DNA of 64,000 nucleotides from Mucilaginibacter sp. JRF (GTDB taxonomy: Bacteria > Bacteroidota > Bacteroidia > Sphingobacteriales > Sphingobacteriaceae). This document shows, piece by piece, positions 6,792-16,068 of the stretch. The DNA lies in contig NZ_JADFBY010000007.1 of the NCBI RefSeq assembly GCF_015223065.1, positions 146,606-210,605 of the forward strand, given 5' to 3'. The notes under the pieces were generated by a model. It worked only from the letters and a program-made list of their open reading frames with translations. It was not told the origin of the DNA and did no database searches. Numbering within the stretch: the stretch's first letter is position 1; each line of letters begins with the position of its first letter. Position numbers and translations under genes: made by a program.

Positions 6792-9062
6792 TTAAGCTTT
6801 AGCTTGTTGCTTGCGGATGATGTTTAACGCGCCACCAGCCTTAAACCACTCAATTTGCTGAGCGTTGTAGGTGTGGTTAACAGCAAAGCTATCCTGAGTG
6901 CCATCGGTGTGGTGTAGCACTACGGTAAGCTGTTTGCCCGGTGCAAACTCGGTTAAGCCCAGGATATCGATCTTGTCGTCCTCCTGAATTTTCTCGTAAT
7001 CAGCCGGATCAGCAAAGGTGATACCCAACATACCTTGTTTTTTAAGGTTGGTTTCGTGAATACGGGCAAATGATTTTACCAGTATGGCACGTACACCCAA
7101 GTGGCGAGGCTCCATGGCCGCGTGCTCACGTGATGAACCTTCGCCATAGTTTTCGTCGCCTACCACTACAGTACCAATGCCATGCGCTTTGTAATCGCGC
7201 TGGGTAGCAGGTACCGGGCCGTATTCGCCGGTTATCGCATTCTTAACACTATCAGCACTGTTGTTAAAGTAGTTGATAGCGCCAATAAGCATATTGTTTG
7301 ATATATTATCCAAGTGACCACGGAATTTTAACCATGGGCCAGCCATTGAAATATGGTCGGTAGTACATTTACCTTTTGCCTTGATAAGCAATTTCAGGCC
7401 TTTAAGGTCTGAACCTTCCCACGGAGAGAACGGATCAAGCAATTGTAAACGTGCTGATGTTGGGCTAACAATTACTTCAACACCGCTGCCATCTTCGGCT
7501 GGTGCCTGGTAACCGGCATCCTCAACGTCAAAGCCTTTTACCGGTAGCTCGATGCCTTGTGGCTCATCAAACTTAACCGCGTCGCCGCTTTCGTTTACCA
7601 GGGTATCGGTAAGCGGGTTAAAAGTTAAATCGCCGGCAATAACAAACGCGGTAACAATTTCAGGCGACGCCACAAACGCGTGTGTGTTCGGGTTGCCATC
7701 CTGGCGTTTAGCAAAGTTACGGTTGAAGGAAGTAATGATTGAGTTACGGCGTGTAGGATCATCAGTATGACGGGCCCACTGACCGATACACGGACCACAG
7801 GCGTTAGCCAATACCACACCGCCCATTTGAGCGAAGGTATCCAGGTAGCCATCACGATCAACCGTGTAACGTACCTGCTCTGAGCCCGGAGTGATGGTAA
7901 ACTCAGCCTTGGTTTTCAGTTTTTTATCAATAGCCTGCTGGGCGATAGATGCCGAGCGGGTAATATCCTCGTAAGATGAGTTGGTACATGAACCGATCAA
8001 ACCAACCTCTAATGTAGTAGGCCAGTTATTCTCTTTAACCGCGGTAGCGAATTTTGAGATAGGCCATGCCAGATCCGGGGTGAATGGACCGTTTACGTGC
8101 GGCTCAAGTTCGCTCAGGTTAATATCGATAACCTGATCAAAGTATAGCTCAGGGTTAGCGTAAACCTCGTCATCACCGGTTAAGTGCTCGGCAATAGCGT
8201 CGGCAAGGTCGGCAATATCTGCACGTTTGGTACCTTTAAGGTAAGCGGCAGCCTTTTCGTCGTAACCAAAGATAGAGGTAGTAGCACCAATCTCGGCACC
8301 CATGTTACAGATGGTACCTTTACCGGTAGCTGAAAGTGAGCGTGCACCTTCACCAAAATATTCAACAATAGCGCCTGTACCACCTTTTACGGTAAGTATA
8401 CCGGCAACTTTCAAAATAACATCCTTAGCTGAAGCCCAGCCAGATAATTTACCGGTTAGGTTAACACCAATTAGCTTAGGGAATTTTAGCTCCCAAGGCA
8501 GGCCGGCCATAACGTCGCAGGCATCAGCGCCACCAACACCAATAGCTATCATACCTAAACCACCCGCGTTAGGCGTGTGTGAGTCAGTACCGATCATCAT
8601 ACCACCCGGGAAAGCGTAGTTCTCTAACACTACCTGGTGAATGATACCCGCACCGGCTTTCCAGAAACCGATACCATATTTGTCAGATACTGACGCAAGG
8701 AAATCGTAAACCTCTTTATTTACATTGTTAGCGGTGTTAAGGTCATCAACAGCGCCAATTTTGGCTTGAATCAAGTGATCGCAGTGTACGGTTGAAGGTA
8801 CAGCCACTTGCGGGCGACCTGCTTGCATAAACTGTAAAAGCGCCATTTGCGCGGTAGCATCCTGCATGGCAACACGGTCAGGTGCAAAGTCAACATAATC
8901 AGTACCACGTGTGTAGGCCTGTGCTGCTTCTCCGCCTGAAAGGTGTGCGTATAGAATTTTTTCGGTTAAAGTAAGTGGTTTACCAGTAGCTTTACGGGCA
9001 GCCTCAACGCGGCTTCCGTAACGCTCGTAAACCTTTTTGATCATATCAATATCAAAAGCCAT
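6792..9062 (-). CDS. acn: Aconitate hydratase
   Basis: A 756-residue enzyme of the mitochondrial-type aconitase group. It interconverts citrate and isocitrate in the TCA cycle through a 4Fe-4S cluster. Three cysteine ligands are visible: Cys359 in IGSCTNSSYED, and Cys422 and Cys425 in NACGPCIGQW. These numbers nearly coincide with the ligands of pig mitochondrial aconitase. The swivelling domain 4 is present at the C-terminus (GDENYGEGSSREHAA). The gene is complete and monocistronic. Confidence 0.97.
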   Translation of the reverse strand: MAFDIDMIKKVYERYGSRVEAARKATGKPLTLTEKILYAHLSGGEAAQAYTRGTDYVDFAPDRVAMQDATAQMALLQFMQAGRPQVAVPSTVHCDHLIQAKIGAVDDLNTANNVNKEVYDFLASVSDKYGIGFWKAGAGIIHQVVLENYAFPGGMMIGTDSHTPNAGGLGMIAIGVGGADACDVMAGLPWELKFPKLIGVNLTGKLSGWASAKDVILKVAGILTVKGGTGAIVEYFGEGARSLSATGKGTICNMGAEIGATTSIFGYDEKAAAYLKGTKRADIADLADAIAEHLTGDDEVYANPELYFDQVIDINLSELEPHVNGPFTPDLAWPISKFATAVKENNWPTTLEVGLIGSCTNSSYEDITRSASIAQQAIDKKLKTKAEFTITPGSEQVRYTVDRDGYLDTFAQMGGVVLANACGPCIGQWARHTDDPTRRNSIITSFNRNFAKRQDGNPNTHAFVASPEIVTAFVIAGDLTFNPLTDTLVNESGDAVKFDEPQGIELPVKGFDVEDAGYQAPAEDGSGVEVIVSPTSARLQLLDPFSPWEGSDLKGLKLLIKAKGKCTTDHISMAGPWLKFRGHLDNISNNMLIGAINYFNNSADSVKNAITGEYGPVPATQRDYKAHGIGTVVVGDENYGEGSSREHAAMEPRHLGVRAILVKSFARIHETNLKKQGMLGITFADPADYEKIQEDDKIDILGLTEFAPGKQLTVVLHHTDGTQDSFAVNHTYNAQQIEWFKAGGALNIIRKQQAKA

Positions 9063-9289
9063 TCTAATTTGATCTTAAGGTGAGTAAAATAGCAAGGATC
9101 AACCCTCGCTGCTTTTAGCGGCGAATTTACAAAATATAAACACTATTTGCTGTCAGCGGTTTGTACAAATGTTATTTGGATATATTCTAAATAATCGGCA
9201 ATTTGTTTTGAATATCAGGCAAAACGCAGGATGGTTGCCGCCACGGTTAATGCCGTGGTTTATGGCAATTACCTGTCAATACAAATAAT

Positions 9290-9297
9290 TAACTTTG
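9290..9297 (+). promoter_or_regulatory. TAnnTTTG promoter box before the DUF2442 gene
   Basis: TAACTTTG at 9290-9297 matches the -7 consensus; no clear -33 box is seen. The first start codon follows 22 nt later. The surrounding 257-nt spacer (9063-9319) holds nothing else convincing except a short CCACGG/CCGTGG hairpin near 9241-9257. Confidence 0.45.
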
Positions 9298-9319
9298 GGA
9301 TATAAAAGAGGGAGATATT

Positions 9320-9532
9320 ATGGCGCTGTTTACATCGCGAAAGCAAAAGAAGGATATTAAGGTGAGCTTTAATAAAGGCTTGCTTTATGTAGAGAGCGAT
9401 GGCAAAAGCCAGGCATTCCCGCTGGATTGGTACCCCAAACTGCTTAATGCTACCGAGGAGGAACAGGACGATTGGGAACTTACCGGCAACAGCATACGCT
9501 GGAATAAGCTGGATGTGGATATTTTGCTTTAA
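9320..9532 (+). CDS. DUF2442 domain protein
   Basis: A 70-residue protein matching the DUF2442 pattern: VSFNKGLLYVESDGKSQAFPLDWYPKL, where family members have a run ending in P-L-x-W-Y-P-x-L, then ELTGNSIRWNKLDVDI. Many DUF2442 proteins sit beside DUF4160 partners in toxin-antitoxin-like pairs. No DUF4160 gene is visible here. Instead it lies 11 nt upstream of a repeat protein, probably in one transcript. Function unknown. Confidence 0.75.
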   Translation: MALFTSRKQKKDIKVSFNKGLLYVESDGKSQAFPLDWYPKLLNATEEEQDDWELTGNSIRWNKLDVDILL

Positions 9533-9543
9533 TTTGCAGGCGG

Positions 9544-10719
9544 ATGCTAACGTTTGAGGATTTTTTTAAAAAGAAGAAAATAGATATTGCCGCCCTGCAA
9601 CAAGGCGAACCGGCATTGTATGGCGAATTCAGGAACCATTATGAGGCCATGGGCGAAAAGAGTTTTGACCATACCAAGAAGTACTGGTTCAACAAACTGC
9701 GCCGCCAATATCACTTAGCACCCGAAGTTAAGGCCGAACGTTTACGTGAGGAAAATCAGCTTGCAGAACAAACCATAGTTGAAACCCTGAGCACCCCGGC
9801 TGTACAGGCACCAAAAGAAGCAGACGGTGTGGCTGATGCACCGGCAGTAAAACCAAAGGTTGGCTTTACCCCAAAATTTCGCGCGGCAAGCATGCCAAAG
9901 CCTGCGGATGCTACCGAACAATCCAAGGCAGAAACCCCGGCAACGGAACAAACAACCGAAGAAACTCCGGCCGCCAAACCGAAAATAGGTTTCAGTCCGA
10001 AATTTAGAGCGGCTAATCCACCCAAACCGGTTGAAGATACTACTGAACCCAAAGCAGAGGAAACTCCTGCCATTGAAGATAAACCGGCAGGAGAAGAACC
10101 CGCAAAACCAAAAATGGGTTTCACGCCGAAATTCAGAGCGGCTAATCCACCCAAACCTGTTGAAGATACGGCTCAGCCTAAAGTAGAGGAAACTCCTGTA
10201 ATTGAGGATAAACCAGCAGGAGAAGTACCCGCGAAACCGAAGATGGGTTTTACGCCGAAATTCCGTGCGGCTAATCCACCTAAACCTGTCGAGGATGCGA
10301 CTCAGCCTAAAGCGGAGGAGGCTCCCACTGTTGAGGATAAATCGGAAGAAGAAAAGCCAGCAGCTCCGAAATTAGGTTTCACGCCGAAATTTCGTGCGGC
10401 CAATCCGCCTAAGCCAGTTGAGGAAGCGGCTCCACCTATAACAGAAGAAGCACCATCCGTTGAAGATAAACCGACGGAAGAAACGCCAGCAGCTCCAAAA
10501 TTAGGCTTTACGCCAAAGTTCAGAGCAGCTAATCCACCTAAATCTGTTGAGGAGGCAGTTCAAGCTAAAGCAGAGGAAATTCCTGCCATTGAAGATAAGT
10601 CTGCGGAAGAAAAACCTGCTGAAGAAAAAGCGGCTGAGCCGAAGCTTGGTTTTAAGCCACGTTTCCGAACGACCGGCCCGCCAAAAACAAGCGGTGATAA
10701 ACCCGCCGGTAACGAGTAG
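9544..10719 (+). CDS. Protein with seven 43-residue GFTPKFRAANPPKP repeats
   Basis: A 391-residue protein. Residues 1-65 look like a compact helical domain (MLTFEDFFKKKKIDIAALQ... and HTKKYWFNKLRRQYHL). A short linker leads to seven tandem units from residue 103 to the end. Each has a conserved core PK-x-GFTPKFRAANPPKPVE followed by an acidic Pro/Ala/Glu linker of variable sequence. The last two units are more divergent. Synonymous bases differ between units while the core amino acids stay fixed, which suggests selection on the peptide. There is no signal peptide or membrane segment, so a cytoplasmic scaffold or nucleic-acid-binding role is possible but unproven. Confidence 0.75.
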   Translation: MLTFEDFFKKKKIDIAALQQGEPALYGEFRNHYEAMGEKSFDHTKKYWFNKLRRQYHLAPEVKAERLREENQLAEQTIVETLSTPAVQAPKEADGVADAPAVKPKVGFTPKFRAASMPKPADATEQSKAETPATEQTTEETPAAKPKIGFSPKFRAANPPKPVEDTTEPKAEETPAIEDKPAGEEPAKPKMGFTPKFRAANPPKPVEDTAQPKVEETPVIEDKPAGEVPAKPKMGFTPKFRAANPPKPVEDATQPKAEEAPTVEDKSEEEKPAAPKLGFTPKFRAANPPKPVEEAAPPITEEAPSVEDKPTEETPAAPKLGFTPKFRAANPPKSVEEAVQAKAEEIPAIEDKSAEEKPAEEKAAEPKLGFKPRFRTTGPPKTSGDKPAGNE

Positions 10720-10835
10720 TTTCATACTTGTTTGAACATGCAAAACACGCTATTTAAAGCGCCTGCGCACTGTACCAACGATTTTACAAAGCGATAACAC
10801 TTTTGACATAAATTGCTGTTAACATTGCAACCGAA

Positions 10836-11969
10836 ATGAAAATAGGAATTGTTTGTTATCCAACCTTTGGCGGTAGCGGGGTTGTTGCTACAGAGTTGGG
10901 CAAGGCACTTGCCGAGCGTGGTCATCAGGTACATTTTATTACCTATAACCAGCCGGTGCGTCTTGATCTTTTCTCCGAGAACCTTTTTTACCATGAGGTA
11001 TCGGTATCAAACTATCCTTTGTTCGATTTTCAGCCTTATGAATTGGCCCTGGCCAGTCGCCTGGTTGATGTGGTGCGTTTTGAAAAACTGGACGTACTGC
11101 ACGTTCATTACGCTATACCACATGCATCGGCAGCCTTTATGGCCAAGCAGATTTTAGCTACTTATGGCATCAGCATACCGGTAGTAACTACCCTGCACGG
11201 TACCGATATTACCCTGGTGGGTAAAGACAGGACATTTAAACCTGTTGTTACCTTCTCCATCAATAAATCAGACGGTGTAACATCCGTATCCGAATCATTA
11301 CGTAAAGACACATACGACTTTTTTGATATAGAGAACGAGATCAAGGTTATACCTAACTTTATTGACCTCAACCGCTTTAGCTTTAAACCGAAGGATCACT
11401 TTCGCAAGGCCATAGCGCCAAACGGTGAGCGTATTTTGGTGCATACCTCTAACTTCCGTAAGGTAAAACGTACCGAGGATGTGGTGCGCATTTTTGCCGA
11501 GGTAGTGAAAAAAGTACCGGCCAAACTACTTATGGTAGGCGATGGCGTAGAGCGTTCGCGTTGCGAGCACCTATCGCGCGATCTGGGTGTGGCCGATCAG
11601 ATACGTTTTTTGGGCAAGCAGGATGCCATTGAAGAAATACTTTCAGTAGCCGACTTGTTCCTGATGCCGTCACAATCCGAAAGCTTTGGTTTGGCCGCGT
11701 TGGAAGCCATGGCCTGCAAAGTCCCCGTGATCAGCAGTAACGCCGGTGGTTTGCCTGAACTTAATGTTGACGGCGAAACCGGTTTCTTAAAAGACGTAGG
11801 CGATGTTGAAGGCATGGCCGAAGCCTCAATATATATACTGGAAGATGACGAACGCCTGAACACCTTTAAGGATAACGCCCTTGCCCGCGCCAAGATATTT
11901 GAACTTAAGAACATACTGCCGCTGTATGAGGATTATTATACCGAGGTGGTAGAGCGCAGCAAAGGGTAA
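10836..11969 (+). CDS. bshA: N-acetyl-alpha-D-glucosaminyl L-malate synthase BshA
   Basis: A 377-residue GT4 glycosyltransferase that joins UDP-GlcNAc and L-malate, the first step of bacillithiol synthesis. The start MKIGIVCYPTFGGSGVVATE and the stretch TLHGTDITLVG are typical of BshA. The nucleotide-sugar site is seen in MVGDGVERSR and ESFGLAALEAMACKVPV (the E-x7-E motif). Length equals that of known BshA proteins. No bshB or bshC lies in this window, which is common in Bacteroidota. The product would supply the low-molecular thiol used in thiol-redox defence. Confidence 0.93.
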   Translation: MKIGIVCYPTFGGSGVVATELGKALAERGHQVHFITYNQPVRLDLFSENLFYHEVSVSNYPLFDFQPYELALASRLVDVVRFEKLDVLHVHYAIPHASAAFMAKQILATYGISIPVVTTLHGTDITLVGKDRTFKPVVTFSINKSDGVTSVSESLRKDTYDFFDIENEIKVIPNFIDLNRFSFKPKDHFRKAIAPNGERILVHTSNFRKVKRTEDVVRIFAEVVKKVPAKLLMVGDGVERSRCEHLSRDLGVADQIRFLGKQDAIEEILSVADLFLMPSQSESFGLAALEAMACKVPVISSNAGGLPELNVDGETGFLKDVGDVEGMAEASIYILEDDERLNTFKDNALARAKIFELKNILPLYEDYYTEVVERSKG

Positions 11970-11995
11970 TACTGTTATTTTTTTATCTCTTTGAT

Positions 11996-12083
11996 AACCC
12001 CTCCTAAACTGCGGAGCCCTCATGAGCTCCACTGAAAAACAGATAATAATATACGAATAATCCTCCCCGGGGGGAGGACTTCT
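11996..12083. repeat. GC-rich repeat family C, split copy
   Basis: ACCCCTCCTAAACTGC at the left and AATCCTCCCCGGGGGGAGGA at the right resemble the two halves of the 26869-26904 element, separated here by about 50 bp. It is the first part of a 342-nt gene-free stretch (11970-12311), whose remainder holds palindromes B and A. Confidence 0.55.
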
Positions 12084-12091
12084 AATAAACG

Positions 12092-12175
12092 CGTCATTGC
12101 GAGGAACGAAGCAATCCTCGAGCGACTTGTCTTGTAGAATTTCCTAAAGAGATTGCTTCGTTCCTCGCAATGACG
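12092..12175 (+). repeat. Palindromic repeat family B, copy 1
   Basis: 84 bp with ends CGTCATTGCGAGGAACGAAGC and its reverse complement, and an inner ATTGCTTCG match. Other copies are at 27022-27104 (inverted, degenerate) and 31142-31226. It is followed 22 bp later by a family A copy. Confidence 0.85.
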
Positions 12176-12197
12176 TGGTTTTTTTAACTAATACTCC

Positions 12198-12284
12198 TTG
12201 TCATTTCGAGCGATAGCGAGAAATCTGCACACCTTTCATAATTAAGCGTACAGATTCCTCCTCGTACCTCGTTCGAAATGACAA
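12198..12284 (+). repeat. Palindromic repeat family A, copy 2
   Basis: Ends CTTGTCATTTCGAG and CGAAATGACAAG, with inner GAGAAATCTG / CAGATTCCTC. Same orientation as copy 1. It ends 27 nt before the stop of the convergent carbonic anhydrase gene, so it may also act as a 3' hairpin for that transcript. Confidence 0.85.
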
Positions 12285-12311
12285 GTTTTTTTATTTAGAT
12301 TTTAAAGAACC

Positions 12312-12983
12312 TTACAAAACAAACTTAAACACATTCTCAAGGTTTGAGTTTGAGTTTTGGCTGATCTTGAGATCGGTGATGAGGCCGGTGTTGATGGCGT
12401 AAACCCAACCGTGTACACTCAGGTCTTGTCCCTTTTTCCAGGCGTTTTGTACTATGGATGTTTTGCAGAGGTTGCCTACGTTCTCAAAAACATTCAGCTC
12501 AACCAGCCTGTCGCCACGTTTCTTTTCGTCCTCAATGGCAATAAGTTCTTCGGCATGCAGGCGGTACACATCCTTAATGTGGCGCAGCCAGTTATCAATT
12601 ATACCTACCGAACTGTTGCCCATAGCGGCTAATACACCACCACAACCGTAATGACCGGTAACAATAACGTGCCTTACTTTCAATACGTTCACTGCGTAAT
12701 CGAGCACGCTGAGCATATTCATATCAGTATGTATCACCATGTTGGCAATATTACGGTGTACAAATATCTCGCCCGGCATGGTACGGGTAATCTGGTTGGC
12801 TGGTACGCGACTATCGGCGCAGCCAATCCATAAAACCGGTGGCGTTTGGCCATTGGCCAGCTTATCGAAATAATGCGGATCGATCTTTAATGTATTGGCC
12901 ACAAACTCTTTGTTGCCTTCAAGTAAGCCCTCGTAAGTGATGTGACTTGTGTCGTGTAATTCAGGAATTGTATTTGCGCACAT
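12312..12983 (-). CDS. can: Beta-class carbonic anhydrase
   Basis: A 223-residue enzyme that hydrates CO2 to bicarbonate. The zinc ligands are visible as Cys55 (WIGCADSRV), His111 and Cys114 (TGHYGCGGV), with the Asp57-Arg59 dyad next to the first cysteine. Length fits the Can/CynT group. It is the last gene of a minus-strand run behind a SulP transporter and a DUF1275 protein, with a 21-nt gap to the latter. That suggests co-transcription and a role in bicarbonate supply. Confidence 0.95.
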   Translation of the reverse strand: MCANTIPELHDTSHITYEGLLEGNKEFVANTLKIDPHYFDKLANGQTPPVLWIGCADSRVPANQITRTMPGEIFVHRNIANMVIHTDMNMLSVLDYAVNVLKVRHVIVTGHYGCGGVLAAMGNSSVGIIDNWLRHIKDVYRLHAEELIAIEDEKKRGDRLVELNVFENVGNLCKTSIVQNAWKKGQDLSVHGWVYAINTGLITDLKISQNSNSNLENVFKFVL

Positions 12984-13004
12984 GGTGTAAATGTTTAATG
13001 GGTT

Positions 13005-13760
13005 TTATGATGTTGCTTTATTAGTTTTTGTATCTGTTGAAAATATACGGGTTATACGATGAATGATCATAGGTATCAGATCGTAAAATAATACTGTAAG
13101 CAAAATTACCGGTAAAAAGTAGAAAACCACAAAATGATATTTATTATAAAAATACGCCCCGATAATACCTCCTAAAATATAAAAGCCAAGTACCGTAATG
13201 CGGATGATGATCTTGTTACGCAGCTCAACCGGCTGTGGTGTTTTGGGGTGATAATAATCGGCCAGTTCGGTGCCCAGATCAGTAAATAAACCCGTTAAGT
13301 GGGTTGATTTTATTAACCCGCCCGATGCTGTTGATACCATGCCGTTTTGCAAGCCCATGGCAAATAATATACAGCCGGTAATTATCTCGCGTTCATTTTC
13401 AGTACCACTGTAAAAGTTGTTGCCGTAAATAGCCACAAAAAGCAGCACTATAATTTCAATAACTATAGGTATTGCATTGGCCCGGTAATTACTCTTGCCC
13501 TCAAAACTCTTAATAGCGAAACTGGCTATCAGCGCGCCGATGAAAAACAGCAGCAGCCAAAGCACGAAAACCTCAATGCTGCTGTAATCCTGCTCCATAA
13601 TTTCTTTGGCCAGGTTGGCCACGTGGCCGGTAACATTTGCGGTAAAGGCGAAAAAGGCAATAATACTTATTACGTTGGTTACACCTGCCACAAACGCGGT
13701 AGATGAGGCAAGCAGCATATTTTGTTTTAGAGAACGTTCTTCCTTGGGTTGACGCAGCAT
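13005..13760 (-). CDS. DUF1275 (YoaK-like) membrane protein
   Basis: 251 residues when started at MLRQPKEERSLKQ (13760). The longer frame upstream adds 33 residues of non-hydrophobic sequence and is unlikely. About six transmembrane segments are seen, e.g. LLASSTAFVAGVTNVISIIAF and FVLWLLLFFIGALIASFAI. The segment GLQNGMVSTASGGLIKSTHLTGLFTDLG matches the DUF1275 signature. Function is not established. It lies between the carbonic anhydrase and SulP genes. Confidence 0.82.
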   Translation of the reverse strand: MLRQPKEERSLKQNMLLASSTAFVAGVTNVISIIAFFAFTANVTGHVANLAKEIMEQDYSSIEVFVLWLLLFFIGALIASFAIKSFEGKSNYRANAIPIVIEIIVLLFVAIYGNNFYSGTENEREIITGCILFAMGLQNGMVSTASGGLIKSTHLTGLFTDLGTELADYYHPKTPQPVELRNKIIIRITVLGFYILGGIIGAYFYNKYHFVVFYFLPVILLTVLFYDLIPMIIHRITRIFSTDTKTNKATS

Positions 13761-13876
13761 ACAGTTTTTTTGAGTTGATGAACAGCGAATTACCGGCAAA
13801 TGTTTCCAATTACGCGGCAACCACTCATTGTACCATATGTTAACATGCAAAATCATCAACTGTTCTGTTTTAAATA

Positions 13877-15484
13877 TCAGGGCTTGTATATAAGTTCCTT
13901 TAATTTGGGCACATCATACCTGTCCTTAACATCTTGCAACTGTACTATAATACCCTTGGTGTAGGCGTTATGCTTAAAGTTATGGATGGTTTCGAGCACA
14001 TCGGGGTCAATGTATCTTGAGTTCGATCCGTCAATCAGTACATCGCTGCCTTCGGGTAAACTGGTGAGGGTTATTTGTATGGCGGCCTTATTTAAGAACG
14101 ATACCTCCTCGGCCAGCCTGATATGGATGGTCTTTTTGCCGTCGTCGTCCTTAACAATTCTATAAAAATACGGGTTACGCATATTGGTGCGCAGTATATA
14201 AAATATACCTACCAGCATACCTATGCCTACACCCTTAAGCAGATCAGTAAATACCACGGCCACAATAGTTACTACAAAGGGGATGAATTGCGACAGGCCT
14301 TTGTGCCATACATGCCTGAACAGTTCTACACGGGTAAGGCGATAGCCGGTCATCAACAGGATGGCTGCCAGGCACGATAGCGGTATCATATTAATCAGCC
14401 CCGGGATAAATAGCAGCGACAACAGTAAAAACACCCCATGCACAATAGCGCTCACCTTAGTACGTGCCCCTGAATTTACATTGGCTGATGATCGTACGAT
14501 AACGGCCGTCATGGGCATACCACCCAGCATGCCACTTATTACATTGCCCAGTCCCTGCGCCACAAGTTCGCGGTTGGTGGGCGACACGCGTTTTATCGGG
14601 TCTATCTTATCCACCGCTTCCAGGCTCAGTAAGCTTTCCAGACTGGCCACAATGGCAATGGTAGCGGCAACTATCCAAACATCCTTATTGGTTATGGCGC
14701 TAAAGTTTGGCGATCTGAAAAGGTTAAAGAATTCCTCACCGTTCTTAACAATGGGTATGGCAACAAATTGTTTATCCAGCAGGGCGAAATCGGTACCCAT
14801 AAATACGGCGCTCAAAGCTATGCCCGCTATCACCACAATGAGTGGAGCAGGCACAACAGCTACTTTTTTAATTTTGGGCCAGTAGATAAGTATCAGCAAT
14901 GATAGCGCGCTAATAATAACCGCCCCGTAATTGATCTTTGCAATGGCGTGCATGATCTCCGAAAAGGTATTATGGTCATCGGCCTGCGAAAAACTTTCAT
15001 CGCCCTCGTAATCGGCATCGTAACCTACCGCGTGGGGTAGTTGTTTCATGATCAGAATGATACCAATAGCAGCCAGCATGCCCTCAATAACAGCCGATGG
15101 AAAGTAATTGCCGATAGTACCGGCCTTGATCAGCCCTAAAATGATCTGCATTCCCCCGGCAATAATGATGCTCAGTAAAAAAGTTTCGTACGAACCCAGG
15201 GTGGCAATGGCATTGAGCACAATAACGGTAAGTCCGGCGGCCGGCCCGGCAACGCTAAGCTGCGAACCACTGGCCGCACCCACTATTATGCCGCCAATTA
15301 TGCCGGTTAACAAACCCGCGAAAAGCGGCGCGCCCGATGCCAGCGCGATACCCAAACAAAGGGGCAGGGCAACTAAAAATACTACTATACTGGCCGGGAG
15401 GTCCCGTTTCAGATTTTTGCCTAAAAAATACTTGTGCAGGTCAAAAAAGCCTGCCTTGCCGACATTATGGTCATGCTGATTCAT
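13877..15484 (-). CDS. SulP-family inorganic anion transporter with STAS domain
   Basis: A 535-residue membrane protein. Ten or more hydrophobic segments start after residue 30 (DLPASIVVFLVALPLCLGIALASGAP) and include GLLTGIIGGIIVGAASGSQLSVAGPAAGL, the SLC26/SulP core. Residues about 440-535 form a STAS domain (VLIDGSNSRYIDPDVLETI). The SulP family carries sulphate, bicarbonate and other anions. The carbonic anhydrase gene two positions downstream favours bicarbonate, but the substrate cannot be read from sequence alone. It is the first gene of the probable three-gene run. Confidence 0.9.
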   Translation of the reverse strand: MNQHDHNVGKAGFFDLHKYFLGKNLKRDLPASIVVFLVALPLCLGIALASGAPLFAGLLTGIIGGIIVGAASGSQLSVAGPAAGLTVIVLNAIATLGSYETFLLSIIIAGGMQIILGLIKAGTIGNYFPSAVIEGMLAAIGIILIMKQLPHAVGYDADYEGDESFSQADDHNTFSEIMHAIAKINYGAVIISALSLLILIYWPKIKKVAVVPAPLIVVIAGIALSAVFMGTDFALLDKQFVAIPIVKNGEEFFNLFRSPNFSAITNKDVWIVAATIAIVASLESLLSLEAVDKIDPIKRVSPTNRELVAQGLGNVISGMLGGMPMTAVIVRSSANVNSGARTKVSAIVHGVFLLLSLLFIPGLINMIPLSCLAAILLMTGYRLTRVELFRHVWHKGLSQFIPFVVTIVAVVFTDLLKGVGIGMLVGIFYILRTNMRNPYFYRIVKDDDGKKTIHIRLAEEVSFLNKAAIQITLTSLPEGSDVLIDGSNSRYIDPDVLETIHNFKHNAYTKGIIVQLQDVKDRYDVPKLKELIYKP

Positions 15485-15567
15485 AAATTAGTAAAATGGT
15501 TTGGTGTGTTATAAAAGAAGAAGTAAGCCCGGCATCTTCCGGCCAGGAAAATACAGGCTAAAAAGGT

Positions 15568-15897
15568 TTACGCGTTTGGAGGAGGCGTAAGTATGTTTGA
15601 TGAGTAAGCGTAATGGTATATCAGGGTTTCCTGATTGTGGAGTATGTTCACCTCAATAACGTGCAGGTTAAAGCGCACCAACTGGGTGTAATACTCGTCA
15701 AATGATTTTTTTTCTTTGCAGATGTCTTTCTCTGCGGTGTCCTTTTCCTTGCTTTCGCTTTCCAGCTGCATAATCACCGCTTTCACAACCTTATTGTCCA
15801 GATGAAAAATAACAGGCGCAACTGATATCACCATCTTCGAAAAAAAGATAGCGATGAATAGCATGGCTGTCAGAATCTTAAAATCCCTCACTTTCAT
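15568..15897 (-). CDS. Small exported or single-pass protein, unknown
   Basis: A 109-residue protein. A hydrophobic N-terminal segment (ILTAMLFIAIFFSKMVISVAPVIF) is followed by a charged region (ESESKEKDTAEKDICKEKKS) and a soluble end with Pro-rich tail (ILTPPPNA). It is not recognised. Similar small proteins often accompany transport genes in Bacteroidota. It lies upstream of the SulP gene on the same strand with an 83-nt gap. Confidence 0.6.
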   Translation of the reverse strand: MKVRDFKILTAMLFIAIFFSKMVISVAPVIFHLDNKVVKAVIMQLESESKEKDTAEKDICKEKKSFDEYYTQLVRFNLHVIEVNILHNQETLIYHYAYSSNILTPPPNA

Positions 15898-16068
15898 CTT
15901 ACTATAAATATAAAAACGGGAGGCCTTATTAAATTGGTTGTGAAATATAAACGAATTTATACATTAAAAATTATTTAATGTACTGGTATGCAAATTAATA
16001 AAGCCAAACTAAGGCAACAGGCATATTGATGCTATAACAAGGGCTTTTATTTATCTTTACGGCTTGAT

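Noticed and set aside
11970..12311. Possible small RNA gene in the 342-nt gap
   Set aside because: All strong stem structures there are explained by repeat families A, B and C; no promoter or terminator pair was found.
14361..14885. 174-codon plus-strand frame across the SulP gene
   Set aside because: It lies antisense to conserved transmembrane codons; Ser/Thr/Ala-rich shadow.
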